Shown in pieces: positions 12,556-22,168 of a stretch of DNA of 64,000 nucleotides. This DNA comes from Castanea sativa (lineage: Eukaryota; Streptophyta; Magnoliopsida; Fagales; Fagaceae): NCBI RefSeq assembly GCF_040712315.1, contig NC_134013.1:30353001-30417000 (forward strand), given 5' to 3'. The position numbers and the translations under genes were made by a program. Below the pieces are notes generated by a model. That model searched no databases and was not told the origin of the DNA. It worked only from the letters and a program-made list of their open reading frames with translations. Position 1 is the first letter of the stretch. Each line of letters begins with the position of its first letter.

Positions 12556-12910
12556 TTAAGAGACCGTATTAGAAAAGATTGAGGGTTCCATTGAAGAGGT
12601 GTCTTCTTTGTGCTTATTCTTATTCAAGATACATTCAAAATGGCGCTTCAAATTTCCAATTCCATATACTCCAACAGCAATATATTCTTTTCCACACTTT
12701 TTGCATTTGCAAATATGCTTTTTTCCATATTTTATAGGAAGCATCTTAAAGAAATGACAAACACTTGAAGTCCTCCTCCTTTTGTTGTCTTTATTATTTG
12801 TCTTAGTATTAGACTTAGACTTCTTTGGCGGAGGAAGTTCAGCCAGTTGTTCAGGTTTATCTTTTAAGTCAATGTCTTCACCTTCATTTTTAGTTTCAAT
12901 ATGCTACATC
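12556..12910 (-). pseudogene. hAT transposase N-terminal fragment with BED zinc finger
   Basis: The minus-strand frame carries the BED pattern CKCKKCGKEY...GIGNLKRHF..C. This has two cysteines, a conserved glycine and asparagine before LKRH, and a downstream histidine/cysteine pair, as in RICESLEEPER-type hAT transposases. It is preceded by a lysine- and serine-rich tail at 12745-12910. A stop follows at 12556, and neither the catalytic domain nor the dimerisation domain is present. In the intact family this finger binds element DNA. Here it is only a fragment. The open frame begins at the methionine at 12744, but homology extends upstream of it. Confidence 0.7.
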
Positions 12911-13349
12911 ATCTTTTTCCATCTAGAAAAATTTAAAGAGAAATTATTAAGCAAAAAATTAGTAATTCTAAAATGACAGAAACAAATAGACTTGAAAAGA
13001 AATCATAAATCATGACAAATAATTTTAAAATCAACAAAAAACAAACAAGTCTATTATTAGTACTAAATAGTTAACAGTATAGTGATTAACACAAAAAAAA
13101 AAAAAAAAAAGCAAATGGATCTTCAGTTATTTTATTTTGAAAGGACAAAAACAAAAAGACTAGAAAAGTAATCATAGACATAGAGCAAGACCCAATTATT
13201 TTAAAATCAACATTTATAAAAAAAAAACAGTTCTAATTGTAGTACTGAACAATCAACCTGATAGTTTAACAGAAAAAAGCTTATTTCATAAAAACAAAAC
13301 AAAGATACGTTAAAGTTTGAAATGTGGCAGGCATTCATCTAAAAAAACA

Positions 13350-13365
13350 AGAGAAAGTCATGTGA
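13350..13365 (+). repeat. Left target-site duplication of LINE 1
   Basis: AGAGAAAGTCATGTGA stands directly before the first LINE codons. It recurs right after the LINE poly(A) at 18805-18820, and again at 19244-19259 in the tandem duplicate. A 16-bp duplication is typical of L1-type retrotransposition. Confidence 0.9.
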
Positions 13366-13377
13366 CCAATCATTTTA

Positions 13378-14566
13378 TGTAATGTTGTTTACAAAATTAT
13401 CTCTAAACTGTTAGTGTCTAAGTTAAGGATTGTTTTACATAAGCTTATATCCCCTTGTCAGTCTGCTTTTATTCATAAAAGATGGATCGCTGAGACCTAG
13501 GTTATTGTCCAAGAGATGTTACATAGTTTTAAAGCAAGGAAAATGAAGGAGGGTTTAATGGCAATTAAGCTAGATCTTCAGAAAGCCTATGATATAGTTA
13601 ATTGGAGTTTCATTAAAGTGGTGCTGATCAAGTTTGGTTTTAATGAGATCTTTATCAATTGGATCATGGAATGCATCACATTAGTGTCTTTTGAGGTCCT
13701 GATAAATGGAGGCAAGTCAGAAAGTTTTAAGCCGGAAAGAGGGTTGAGACAAGGAGATCTGTTATCCCCATATATCTTTATATTGGGGCAAGAGATTCTC
13801 TCAAGGCTATTGGAGAAAGAGTTTAGATGCCATAACATTAGTGGTGTAAAAGCTAGAGTCGGAGGGCCTGCCATTACTCATGTGATATATACTGATGACA
13901 TAGTTTTGTTTTCAAAGGCTTGTAGGAGAGAAGCTGCTACCATCAATCATTGCCTTGAAACATACTATAGTTGGTCTGGCCAAAGCTTAAATAGAAGTAA
14001 ATCTGGTGTGTTTTTCTCCAAACAGTGTCAGAAACAAAAGTGCAGAGAAATTAAACAAATACTTCAGATGAAAGAGCTCAAGAAAGACTATATATTTAGG
14101 TGCACCATTGTTTCTATCTAAAGCACCTTCAAAGGACTTTAAATTTCTGCAAAACAGACTTGAAGCAAGGCTGATGGGATGGCGTAGTAAATGTTTATCT
14201 TGGGCAAGAAGAAGCACTCTCATAAAGTTTGTGGCTCAGGCCATTCCCACTTACTCCATGTCTACTTTCAATGTACCTGATAAGATTTGTGATAAGCTGG
14301 ATGCAGCAACTAGAAGATTTTGGTGAAGCCTAAAAAAGGTTGAAGGGAGATTCGTAGCTTGGAGGGCTTGGGATAAGTTGTGCCAACCAAAGTGCCAAGG
14401 AGGGTTGGGTTTCAAAAAAGCCAAAGATGTGAATCAAGCCCTATTGACCAAACTTGCTTGAATGATAGCCACGAAGAGAGATAGTTTATGTATGAGAATA
14501 CTTAGGGCAAAGTAGAAAGTTAGAAATGATTGGCTTCGGAAAAATCCTCCTAAGAGAGCTTAACCG
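13378..14566 (+). pseudogene. LINE 1 reverse transcriptase, degenerate
   Basis: The frame 13516-14121 holds RT motifs in order: KLDLQKAYD (palm aspartate), GLRQGDLLSPYIF, then YTDD at 13888-13899, where plant LINEs usually have FADD. The frame is lost at about 14110 and resumes at 14108-14326 with the thumb-like segment around LMGWRSKCLSWARR. In-frame stops follow near 14325 and 14460. The YTDD aspartates are intact, but the protein is not. In a living LINE this enzyme copies the element RNA at the nicked target. Confidence 0.88.
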
Positions 14567-15910
14567 GTGTGGAAAGCAATAGAAGGGGCTAAGAAACTTA
14601 TTGCAAAAGGGGCTTGTTATTTGATAGGTGATGGTATATCTGTAAATGCTTGGTTAGATCCATGGATCCCTTGGGTTCAAGCATTCAAACCTAAACCAAA
14701 AGATGATAGCATCATCCAGAACCCTTTGATGGTATCACAATTAATTGATGCAAGTTGTCGTAGTTGGAAAACCAACCTTCTCCAAGAGTTGTTTGACCCA
14801 ACTTCTGTCCAAGCAATTATCCAAATCCAAATCCCATTGAGCCCAAGACTAGACAAGCTTATTTGGGTTCTAGACCGAAAGGGCAACTTCTCTGTTAAGT
14901 TAGCCCATAGAGCATCCCATGATCAATCTCCAAACAATGCTCCATATGATGTGCCTTGGCAGAAATTGTGGAGGCTGAGAGCTCGAGAAAGAACAAAGAT
15001 GCTATTGTGGAGGATAGGACAAAATGTTATCCCCACAAAAGAAAATATTGTGCTAAGGATTGGTGAAGGTGATCCTAACTGTGTGTTATGTGGTGAAAGT
15101 ATAGAAAATTGCTGTCATCTATTTTTTAAGTGCAATGTTGCTAGGGCTATGTGGTTTGCTAGCTGTGATGGATTGAGATCAGATTCCATACCGATATCCA
15201 CTAATATGGATATAGTCAAATTCATAGTTAGTCCTAACAGCTTTTTGGGGGTGGTAGCAATGAGGAATAAAGAGGATAAGGAGCTAGACTCATTAAGAAT
15301 ATTGATCACTATAGAAGCAATTTGGTTCATGAGGAATCAGTTATTGCACAATGTTGGCCACATTGACATTATGGAGGCCTCCCAACTTATAAAGAAGAGA
15401 ACTTTGGAATATGCAAAGACCTTATCGAAGGAAGAGACCACATCCAAGGACAAGAGCGCAAATGGTTGGGAAGCTCCAGAGGATGGATGGATTAAAATCA
15501 ATGTGGATGCTGCTGTGACTGAAAATGCTACTGCTTTGGCGGTGGTGTTTAGAAACAAAAATGGAGAGGTGCTTAAAGTTTGGTCTAGAAGGCATGAAGG
15601 GTGCTCGCCAACGCAAGCTAAAGCTGCAGCTGTATATTGGGCAATCCAACTAGTGCAAAAGGAAAATTGGCAGCATATCATCATCGAAGGAGATGCTAAG
15701 TCCTGTTTTGATCCCCTTACCATACCTGATCTACAACCTCATTGGTCCATTGCCACTACTATTAGTAATATTCTTGATCTTAGTAACTTCTTTTTGAACT
15801 GTAAATTTAGTTGGGTTAGAAGATGTTGCAATAATGCTGCCAATGTGGCTACAAAGTATGCAATTAGATTTTGTAGAGCTTGGTGTTTAAAATGTATAGT
15901 CTTCCTGTAG
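14567..15910 (+). pseudogene. LINE 1 zf-RVT and RNase H region
   Basis: This 447-codon open frame is the C-terminal part of LINE ORF2. Residues about 120-210 carry a zf-RVT-like zinc-binding pattern (CVLCGE...CHLFFKC). Residues about 305-435 are an RNase H type-1 fold, with INVDAAVTENA as the first strand and IIIEGDAKSCF around the second acidic site. The frame ends at 15910, just before the gypsy insertion. The true C-terminus and poly(A) lie at 18727-18804. Although open, it is only a tail of a broken ORF. Confidence 0.88.
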
Positions 15911-15911
15911 T

Positions 15912-15916
15912 AATTG
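15912..15916 (+). repeat. Left TSD (AATTG) of the gypsy insertion
   Basis: AATTG precedes the terminal TGACGT at 15917 and recurs after the terminal ACGTCA at 18722-18726. This is the 5-bp duplication expected of an LTR retrotransposon integrase. Confidence 0.85.
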
Positions 15917-15984
15917 TGACGTAGGACAACCAAAACAAAATTGAAATAACAATAAAATAAAGGGATATGAAATGGAATGAGAAT

Positions 15985-16325
15985 TCATCGTATTTGCTTC
16001 AACTTGAAAAGTACCACACTGAGATTGGGGTAGATACTTAGCTCGAATGTATGGTGACAAATAATCATCACAAAGCTTTTCTTTCGTATCTTCCCACACA
16101 CTAATGGCAGGTTCATAGTTTAGATAGCGGAAATATTCAAGCTTCTACCAAAACCTTTGTGCTCCACCTTTTAACTTCAACTTTGCATACCTAAACTTTT
16201 TGTTATTAGCCCAATTTGCTTGCTCAAAGAATTGCTCCATCCCATTCATCCAGTTGACAAAATCCCGTGGATTAGTTTTACAACCATCAAAATAAGGTGC
16301 TTCTAATATTACCATGATTCTCTAA
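15985..16325 (-). pseudogene. Ty3/gypsy gag (Retrotrans_gag) fragment
   Basis: The minus-strand frame reads a capsid-like Retrotrans_gag segment, with APYFDG near its start, then DFVNWMNGMEQFFE, KLKGGAQRFW, and a tail with WEDTKEKL and YLSPYI. This matches plant gypsy Gag, which packages element RNA. A stop replaces the second tryptophan of the expected WW pair near 16145. Zinc knuckle, protease and polymerase are missing, and the fragment runs straight into LTR sequence at about 15975. Confidence 0.75.
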
Positions 16326-17212
16326 AATAGCTGGAAGTTGGAACAAGAACCTAGGTTGCTGTGATGTTCTCTAGACAGATCGTTGGAATAGATTTCTAAC
16401 TTGGACAGATTGGACCTGTAGAGAACAATTCAAGGCCCAATACATGCAACAATAATTTAAGGGCCCAATGGGTTGTCACAGCAACAATAATTCCTTTCTT
16501 TTCCTTCCTTTTGATTTTTTTTTAATGAAAATAACAAAATACAAGAGTCAAATACGATAAACTAAGAGAACAGAAACTCAAAACTGACTAACAAAACTCA
16601 AAAGAATTTAAACTGGAAACAGAGGCTGTCTCTGCGATGAGGGTCCTCGACCGGCGTTGGAGACCGACACTTGGTGGCGGCGCGAAGATGTGGAGACAGC
16701 GGCGGCACGAGGCATGGAGGAGTGGCGGTTGCTCGTCTCGAGCTTTGGCATCGGCGATGGTCAACGTCCTCAGCGGCGGTGGTCGAGGGTGAGGTGTTGG
16801 GTTTTGGGTTTTGGCGGCTAGTGAGTTAGGTGCGGTGTTGGGCTTTGCGGCGGCTGGTGGCTATTGGGTTCTGCGGCGGTGGGTGTAGATTTTATGGGTT
16901 TTTGGATTGAGGTTTCTGGTGGGCTTCAAAATCTGGTTTTTTTTTTTTTTTTTTTTTCAACAATGGCCAAGATTGACAAATGGGGTTTGTTGGTTTTTGG
17001 GTCAAAGTCTTCTGGTGGCTTGATACATGTGGGTGTTGAAAGATGGTTTTCTATTGTTGGTTTGACAGAGATGTTGTGAAGGGATTTTGAAGGTGGTATG
17101 GTGGCTGGGTTTCTGGTGGTGGAAAATATACGGTGAAAGCTTTTTTTTTTCCTTTCTTTTTTTTTTTTGGTTTTGGACTGACTGCAATGATACTTCAAAC
17201 AGATCGGTGTTT
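16326..17212 (-). other. Leader region of the gypsy element, GC-rich in part
   Basis: The stretch between PBS and gag includes a GC-rich, GGCGG- and GGTTTTGG-rich block (about 16620-16910), which is unusual for this window, and pyrimidine runs. Frames such as 16864-17079 are low-complexity translations. No domain was recognised. It may include a captured or unrelated insert. Confidence 0.4.
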
Positions 17213-17224
17213 GCTTTGATACCA
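17213..17224 (-). promoter_or_regulatory. Primer binding site (initiator-tRNA-Met type)
   Basis: On the minus strand TGGTATCAAAGC lies 4 bases past the LTR end at 17229. It differs by one base from TGGTATCAGAGC, the plant initiator-tRNA-Met PBS. It sets the element's orientation as minus and marks 17229 as the LTR 3' end. Confidence 0.85.
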
Positions 17225-17228
17225 ATAT

Positions 17229-17624
17229 TGATGCAGGACAACAAGAACAAAATTGAAATAACAACAAAATAAAAGAGATATGACCTAGGAGTCAGCACCA
17301 AGCGAGAAAACCACTAGGAGTCAGCACCTAGGGTAGACCTGGAGTCAACACCAGATCAAAGAAAGACCAAACGGCCATTTTTTTTTTCATTCATCAAAAT
17401 ATCAACTATCTCCTCAAGGAGTATAATAGGTTGTTTATAAAGGATTGCTAAACCCTAGTTCTAATTGGCTATGAAACCCTAATTGCCTTATTACAAAAAC
17501 AACCTTGCTTCCAAATTAAACTACTAATAGCCTAATAAACTACTAGAACCTAAAACATAAAAATACAATTGACTTGCAAACATAAATAATATTAAATAAT
17601 AATTTTCTTGCATCTTCCGCATCA
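17229..17624 (-). repeat. Complete 396-bp LTR (internal copy)
   Basis: On the minus strand it runs from TGATGCGGAAGATGC to CCTGCATCA. It is bordered upstream by a purine tract (PPT) and downstream by the PBS. It matches 18331-18721 and the last 60 bp at 15917-15975. Confidence 0.85.
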
Positions 17625-18330
17625 TTCTCCTCTGGTTGGAGAAAACTCGACCTCGAGTTCTAAAGCATTGAAGAATTAGGATGCTGATAAGTAACACTTG
17701 CTTCTAGTTTGAAATCACCTTAGGGAGAATAGAGAAAAGAAAAACCTTGAATTTCACCATGTCAAACTCTTCTGGAATAACAAAATCAATGTGTGGAATC
17801 AATATAATCTTATCTTGAACCAGTGGGAGCACTATGTTATCCACTTTCTCCACTTTAGCAAACTGTTTGTCTTCATGCACCACGGAAGGCTGGTCAAAAG
17901 CAGATTCATTAGCTTCCAATATCACATCATGTGCACCCTCTACCATAATACTCTATGTAGAAACCATCTCTTCACCTTGCTACTCTTCAATAGATTCATT
18001 TCCTTGCACACATGTTAAAGCAACATTTGTCGAGACATGTACGTTTGTGTCAACATTAGGCTTTGGTGTTTCTTGAGGATTCTCCAAGAAATTCAAATAA
18101 CCAATTCTCAATATAAAATCAAGGTCAAGCAAGAGTACATGTAGAGACTAGATCAAAGAGTCAAATGAATAAATTGCAGTCAAGTAGTGACAGTGTTCCA
18201 ATATTGAGAGATAGCCCAAATAAAAGTCAAATTCCAATAAGCTCCACAATTAATAATGAGAATCAGATATTTCAAAGAAATTGAGTTATGTCTTTTGTCT
18301 TTTTCTTTCTTTTCTTTTTTTGTCAATTTT
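17625..18330 (-). pseudogene. 3' internal region of gypsy element with PPT
   Basis: On the minus strand this carries a broken reading frame (about 18080-17704, stops near 17950 and 17970). It includes DNIVLPLVQDKIILIPHIDF, followed by a stretch resembling the C-terminal tail seen before gypsy 3' LTRs. It ends in the purine tract CCAACCAGAGGAGAA (17625-17639), abutting the LTR start. No catalytic motif is visible, so the exact gene cannot be named. Confidence 0.55.
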
Positions 18331-18721
18331 GAAATAACAATAAAATAAAAGGGATATGACCTAAGGGCTAGCACCTAGACCTTGCTTGGAGTCAGAACCA
18401 AGCGGGAAAACCACTAGGAGTCAGCACCTAGGGTAGACCTGGAGTCAACACCAGACCAAAGAAAGACTAAATGGCCATTTTTTTCATTTATCAAAATATC
18501 AACTATCTCCTCAAAGAGTACAATAAGTTGCTTATAAAGGATTGTTAAACCCTAGTTCTAATTGGCTACGAAACTCTAATTGTCTTATTACAAAAATAAC
18601 CTTGCTTCCAAATTAAAATACTAATAGCCTAATAAACTATTAAGACCTAAAATATAAAAATACAATTGACTTGTAAACATAAATAATATTAAATAATAAT
18701 TTTCTTGCATCTTTCACGTCA
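18331..18721 (-). repeat. Outer LTR of the gypsy element
   Basis: On the minus strand it starts TGACGTGAAAGATGC at 18721, next to TSD AATTG. It follows the LTR consensus to about 18331, where it breaks off about 30 bp before the expected end and runs into pyrimidine-rich sequence (CTTTTCTTTTTTTG). Confidence 0.85.
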
Positions 18722-19285
18722 AATTGCAAATATTGGTAAGGCTGACAGCCATTGTTTTGCTTATTGGATGATAACGTTGTTGTTTAGCCAAAAAAAAAAA
18801 AAAAAGAGAAAGTCATGTGATGAGAAACAGGTGTGTGGCTGTGGAAAACCACTAGGAGTCAGCACCTAGGGTAGAACCTGGAGTCAACACCAGACCAAAG
18901 AAAGACTAAATGGCCATTTTTTTTCATTTATCAAAATATCAACTATCTCCTCAAAGAGTACAATAAGTTGCTTATAAAGGATTGTTAAACCCTAGTTCTA
19001 ATTGGCTACGAAACTCTAATTGCCTTATTACAAAAATAACCTTGCTTCCAAATTAAAATACTAATAGCCTAATAAACTATTAAGACCTAAAATATAAAAA
19101 TACAATTGACTTGTAAACATAAATAATATTAAATAATAATTTTCTTACATCTTTCACGTCAAATTGCAAATATTGGTAAGGCTGACAGCCATTGTTTTGC
19201 TTATTGGATGATAACGTTGTTGTTTAGCCAAAAAAAAAAAAAAAGAGAAAGTCATGTGATGAGAAACAGGTGTGTGGCTGTGGAA
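18404..19285. repeat. Two-copy tandem duplication, 441-bp unit
   Basis: Copy one (about 18404-18843) and copy two (about 18844-19285) are nearly identical. Each contains most of the gypsy LTR, the AATTG duplication, the LINE 3' end with poly(A), the LINE target duplication, and the phrase GATGAGAAACAGGTGTGTGG. Because the unit spans both element borders, it formed after both insertions. Near identity suggests it is recent. Confidence 0.93.
18727..18804 (+). mobile_element. LINE 1 3' end and poly(A)
   Basis: After the second AATTG the LINE resumes. It ends TTGTTGTTTAGCC and then a run of A (about 18790-18804), followed at once by the 16-bp target duplication at 18805. This closes the element opened at 13366. 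Confidence 0.85.
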
Positions 19286-20041
19286 TTTTTTTGTTTAAAA
19301 AATATAAATATCTCAGGCTCTAATCTCTTCCCCAAACAGATGCCGCATTCCGCATTGCTATACTTCAAGACGTATTGAGTAATTATTCGCATCAAGTCAC
19401 ATAAAAATATATATATATTATTCGCATCAAGTAGGTGGGTTTAATGCTTTCTAGGTTTGATCCGAGGTACTCAATACCATATTAGTTATCAAAAAGGGTA
19501 ACTCTAAATTAGTACATACGCTAATTTTGGTACCAGATTTTTTAACCTGTAGTGAGACTGGAAACTCTATTATTGTTTCGAACTTTTTTTTTTTTTTTTG
19601 GGTGAAAATTTGTTTTGAACTTTTGATATATGCAAAATTGTTCATATGATACTGTCACGTAGGTCATATAATTAATAAAACAGCTCACTTGTTTAAGTCA
19701 TCACCTGAGGTAGGATTCAGATAGGCCTCAAGTTTAAATAGTAACAAATACACTATGTTCGGGAACCACAAACAAAAAAATTTGCCAGTCTGGCATGATG
19801 GTTTCTAGACGAAGAATATGGGGCAAGAGGCAGCCTTAATTGTTTTCGACAGGACAGTTGGTATTATAGAGAACAACCATCTTGGTGCCAAAATGATCAG
19901 TCCTCTCCTCAAAAAAAAAAAAAAAAAAAAAAAGATCAGTCCTAAGATGGCCCGGACTAGATAGAAAAAGATTTTAATTTGTGCCAACATACTGAGTAAT
20001 TCGTCTATCTTTATTAACCAAACATTTTAATATAGAAGATC
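19286..20041. other. Gene-free interval
   Basis: AT-rich DNA with poly(T) and poly(A) runs near 19585 and 19910-19933. No domain, RNA gene or transposon end was recognised. Confidence 0.5.
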
Positions 20042-20204
20042 GATTAAAAGTAATTGATAAAAATTCTCTCCTCCTGGTAGAAGTTCTCCCTTTCGTTTTC
20101 AAAATGAGTCCTTATCTCCTTTAGGTTAACCTATGGGGCTGAGTTTTATCCTTCCTTTTTCCTCTCTCTCTCTCTCTCTCTCTCTAATCGTGTCTTTGTG
20201 CATC

Positions 20205-21292
20205 ATGGCTGAGGGTGTTTCTGAAATTTTAGAAAACTTAAAACTTACGTCCGACGAGGAGGAAGTTATTCAGATCGCTGATGAAAGGAGAATTAGTGAG
20301 ATCGAAAGTTGTGTGCTTAGTTTGGTAGGGAAGTTCTTAACATGTAAGTCGTATAATGAGAGAGCTGCTTTGAGTACTTTAAGGAGGGTTTGGGTGTTGG
20401 GCTCTAAGTTGCAGATTGTGGAAGTTGGTTCAAATTTGTTTCAGTTTAAGTTTAAGGCTGAATTTCAGATGGTTCAGATTCTTAAAGATGGTCCCTGGAC
20501 TTTTGATAATCAATTGTTGTTGCTGAGGAGGTGGCAGAGAGGGATGTCTACAGCCAATGTAGTTCTTGATCATGCTTCTGCACCCTTTGATATGGTTTCT
20601 CCACAAGTAGCAGTAGATATTGGTGGTCAAATTGGTACGGTGGAGGAAGTGGAAAAAAGAAGGTCCAATGATTTACAAAGCCTCTTTATGCGAGTGAGAG
20701 TGTCTGTCTCTGTTTCAAAACCATTAAGAAGGGGGTGTTTTGTTTCAGACTCTGAAGGTAACCATACATGGTTAAAATTTAAGTATTGGTGATGTTCTGC
20801 CACTTTTGTGGCTTTGTTGGGCATGACTTGAAGCACTGTCCTGGTTTCTTTGCTGCAGAAAAGAGTGGAGCGACGATGGAACTTCAGTATGGAGATTGGT
20901 TAAAGGTAGTGGGTGGTCGTTAGCGATCACCACCAAGAGCAGAGGGAGAGACGATGATTGATTCCCAGAACAGGACGGGGCAAAGAGCAGCAGTTGGTAG
21001 GAGTGAGCTGGCTGCGCAGAACAACTCCGAGTTTCGTGGCATGTTTCCTGTTTTTTCAGAGAATATTCCAATTAGAGGGGATACGGGATGTTTGGATAAG
21101 GAAAGAGATCAGAGGGATAGTCATGTGGCACGGCGTGATGCTGATTTTGAGGACGTTTTGGAGGAGATTGATGCGGCAATTGCTGGGGTAGGAGATATTA
21201 TCCTTGAATCAAGTAATGCGAAATCTAAAGAAGCATTATGTGACACAAGTTTGATAGATATGGCTGTTCAGGATGCTGGGGTTCTATGAAAC
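20205..21292 (+). pseudogene. LINE 2 ORF1: DUF4283 and CCHC zinc knuckle
   Basis: The ATG at 20205 (MAEGVSEILENLKL) is preferred over the upstream in-frame ATG at 20133, because the residues between are a translated (CT)n leader. Residues about 25-150 match the DUF4283 region of plant LINE ORF1 (FQFKFKAEFQMVQILKDGPW). The frame breaks near 20790, and the next frame holds the knuckle CHFCGFVGHDLKHC at about 20795-20840. A TAG follows at about 20920, then an acidic linker to 21289. ORF1 proteins bind the element RNA. Confidence 0.82.
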
Positions 21293-21296
21293 TCGG

Positions 21297-22168
21297 GTGT
21301 GTTTTTGGACTCAGGTGCTGGTGCGGGTGCGAAATTCGGCAATTTTTTAAAAAGTAGGGTGCAGGTACGGCGGGGTGCAGCAATTAAAAAATTATTAAAA
21401 ATATTTATATTTATATTTTTAATATATTACTATGCATCTTTTTCACATTATATAAAAATATGCCAAATTTAAAAATAATGGTAGATAATAACTAAAACAT
21501 AATGTTAATAAATTAAATACAATCCACTTAATACCTTTTTCAAGACAAAATTAAATTAAATTAAATTAAATTAAATCCTTAATAACCCACTTAATAAAGC
21601 CACCTCACGTGGGTTCTACCAAATTCTAGACTAAAAAAATATCTCCAAAATTGTCAGCCTTACCCACGAACCTCTGGCCCTTCACGTGGGTTTGAAAATA
21701 GTTTTTTTTTTCTTTCCCTTTTTGCCCTCAGTTACCTTTGTTTGGATAAACCTTTTGCCTTCAGTTAGCACACAGAGAGACACAGAGACTTTCTTTTCTA
21801 AGTTTTCATCTCCGACGAGTCTCACTTTCTTTTCTTCCCCAACTCTCTCTCTTCTTCTCCTAATAATACTATCCACTTTCCTCTCCATCTTCGCTGGCTC
21901 AAAAGACAGTCAATCACAAGTTTTTATCCATTTTTTGTTCAGTTTTCATTTTGCCGGTACGGTGTGTTTCGGCGATTTCGGTCGATACGAACCGATTTGG
22001 CCCGAATCGACGTTAGTCTGGCCAAGTCTGAGCCGCGTCAGCGCGAGTCGGGCCGAGTCTGCGCCGTGTTGTGAAACGAAAAAAAACTGGGCGCAGCACC
22101 GACGCGCAGGCAGCCGCGTCGCCACGTCGGATGCGGGTGCGGCGGGCGTTTTGCCGCGTCCGTGCTTC
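21297..22168. mobile_element. Unclassified insertion inside LINE 2 ORF1
   Basis: ORF1-like sequence stops at 21292 and resumes in a plausible frame at about 22169. The intervening 870 bp has ends rich in GGGTGCGG-like motifs (left: GGTGCTGGTGCGGGTGCG; right: GATGCGGGTGCGGCGGG), an AT-rich left half, an (AAATT)n run near 21550-21578, and a markedly GC-rich right end. The frame at 21686-22384 runs across the boundary and is not a gene. Terminal inverted repeats and target duplication were not resolved, so the class is unknown. Confidence 0.5.

Larger units (their letters stand above)
11874..13365 (-). mobile_element. Internally deleted hAT transposon remnant
   Basis: The left boundary reads TAGGGGTGGCAATTCATGTT, a typical plant hAT terminus. 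It is followed to about 12180 by many copies of ACCCGTTTAATTA-like and GGGTCA motifs, as in hAT subterminal regions. A BED zinc-finger coding piece lies on the minus strand at 12556-12910, so the transposase N-terminus faces left while the catalytic region is absent. The right terminus was not found. The 13366 LINE insertion lies on that side, and the element may be truncated. Confidence 0.6.
13366..15911 (+). mobile_element. LINE 1, 5'-truncated L1-type retrotransposon (main part)
   Basis: The element starts abruptly inside the reverse transcriptase palm (PIILCNVVYKI-like), immediately after the target duplication, as 5'-truncated LINEs do. It continues through RT, a zf-RVT region and RNase H to 15911. 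There it is split by a gypsy insertion and resumes at 18727. Stops or frame breaks occur near 13498, 14110, 14325, 14460 and 14560, so it is dead. Its endonuclease and ORF1 were never copied. Confidence 0.92.
15917..18721 (-). mobile_element. Rearranged minus-strand Ty3/gypsy element nested in LINE 1
   Basis: The outer ends are TGACGT and ACGTCA, flanked by AATTG. Read on the minus strand, the order is: LTR (18721-18331, missing about its last 30 bp), internal 3' sequence ending in a PPT (18330-17625), a complete LTR (17624-17229), PBS (17224-17213), leader, a gag fragment (16325-15985), and only the last 60 bp of an LTR (to 15917). RT and integrase are absent. A complete LTR between a PPT and a PBS is the signature of tandem elements sharing an LTR, followed by internal deletion. 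The element is non-autonomous. Confidence 0.8.

Noticed and set aside
16864..17301. Open frames on both strands in the gypsy leader
   Set aside because: Low-complexity glycine/phenylalanine and lysine runs from G-rich and A/T runs. No domain, and they overlap the PBS and LTR.
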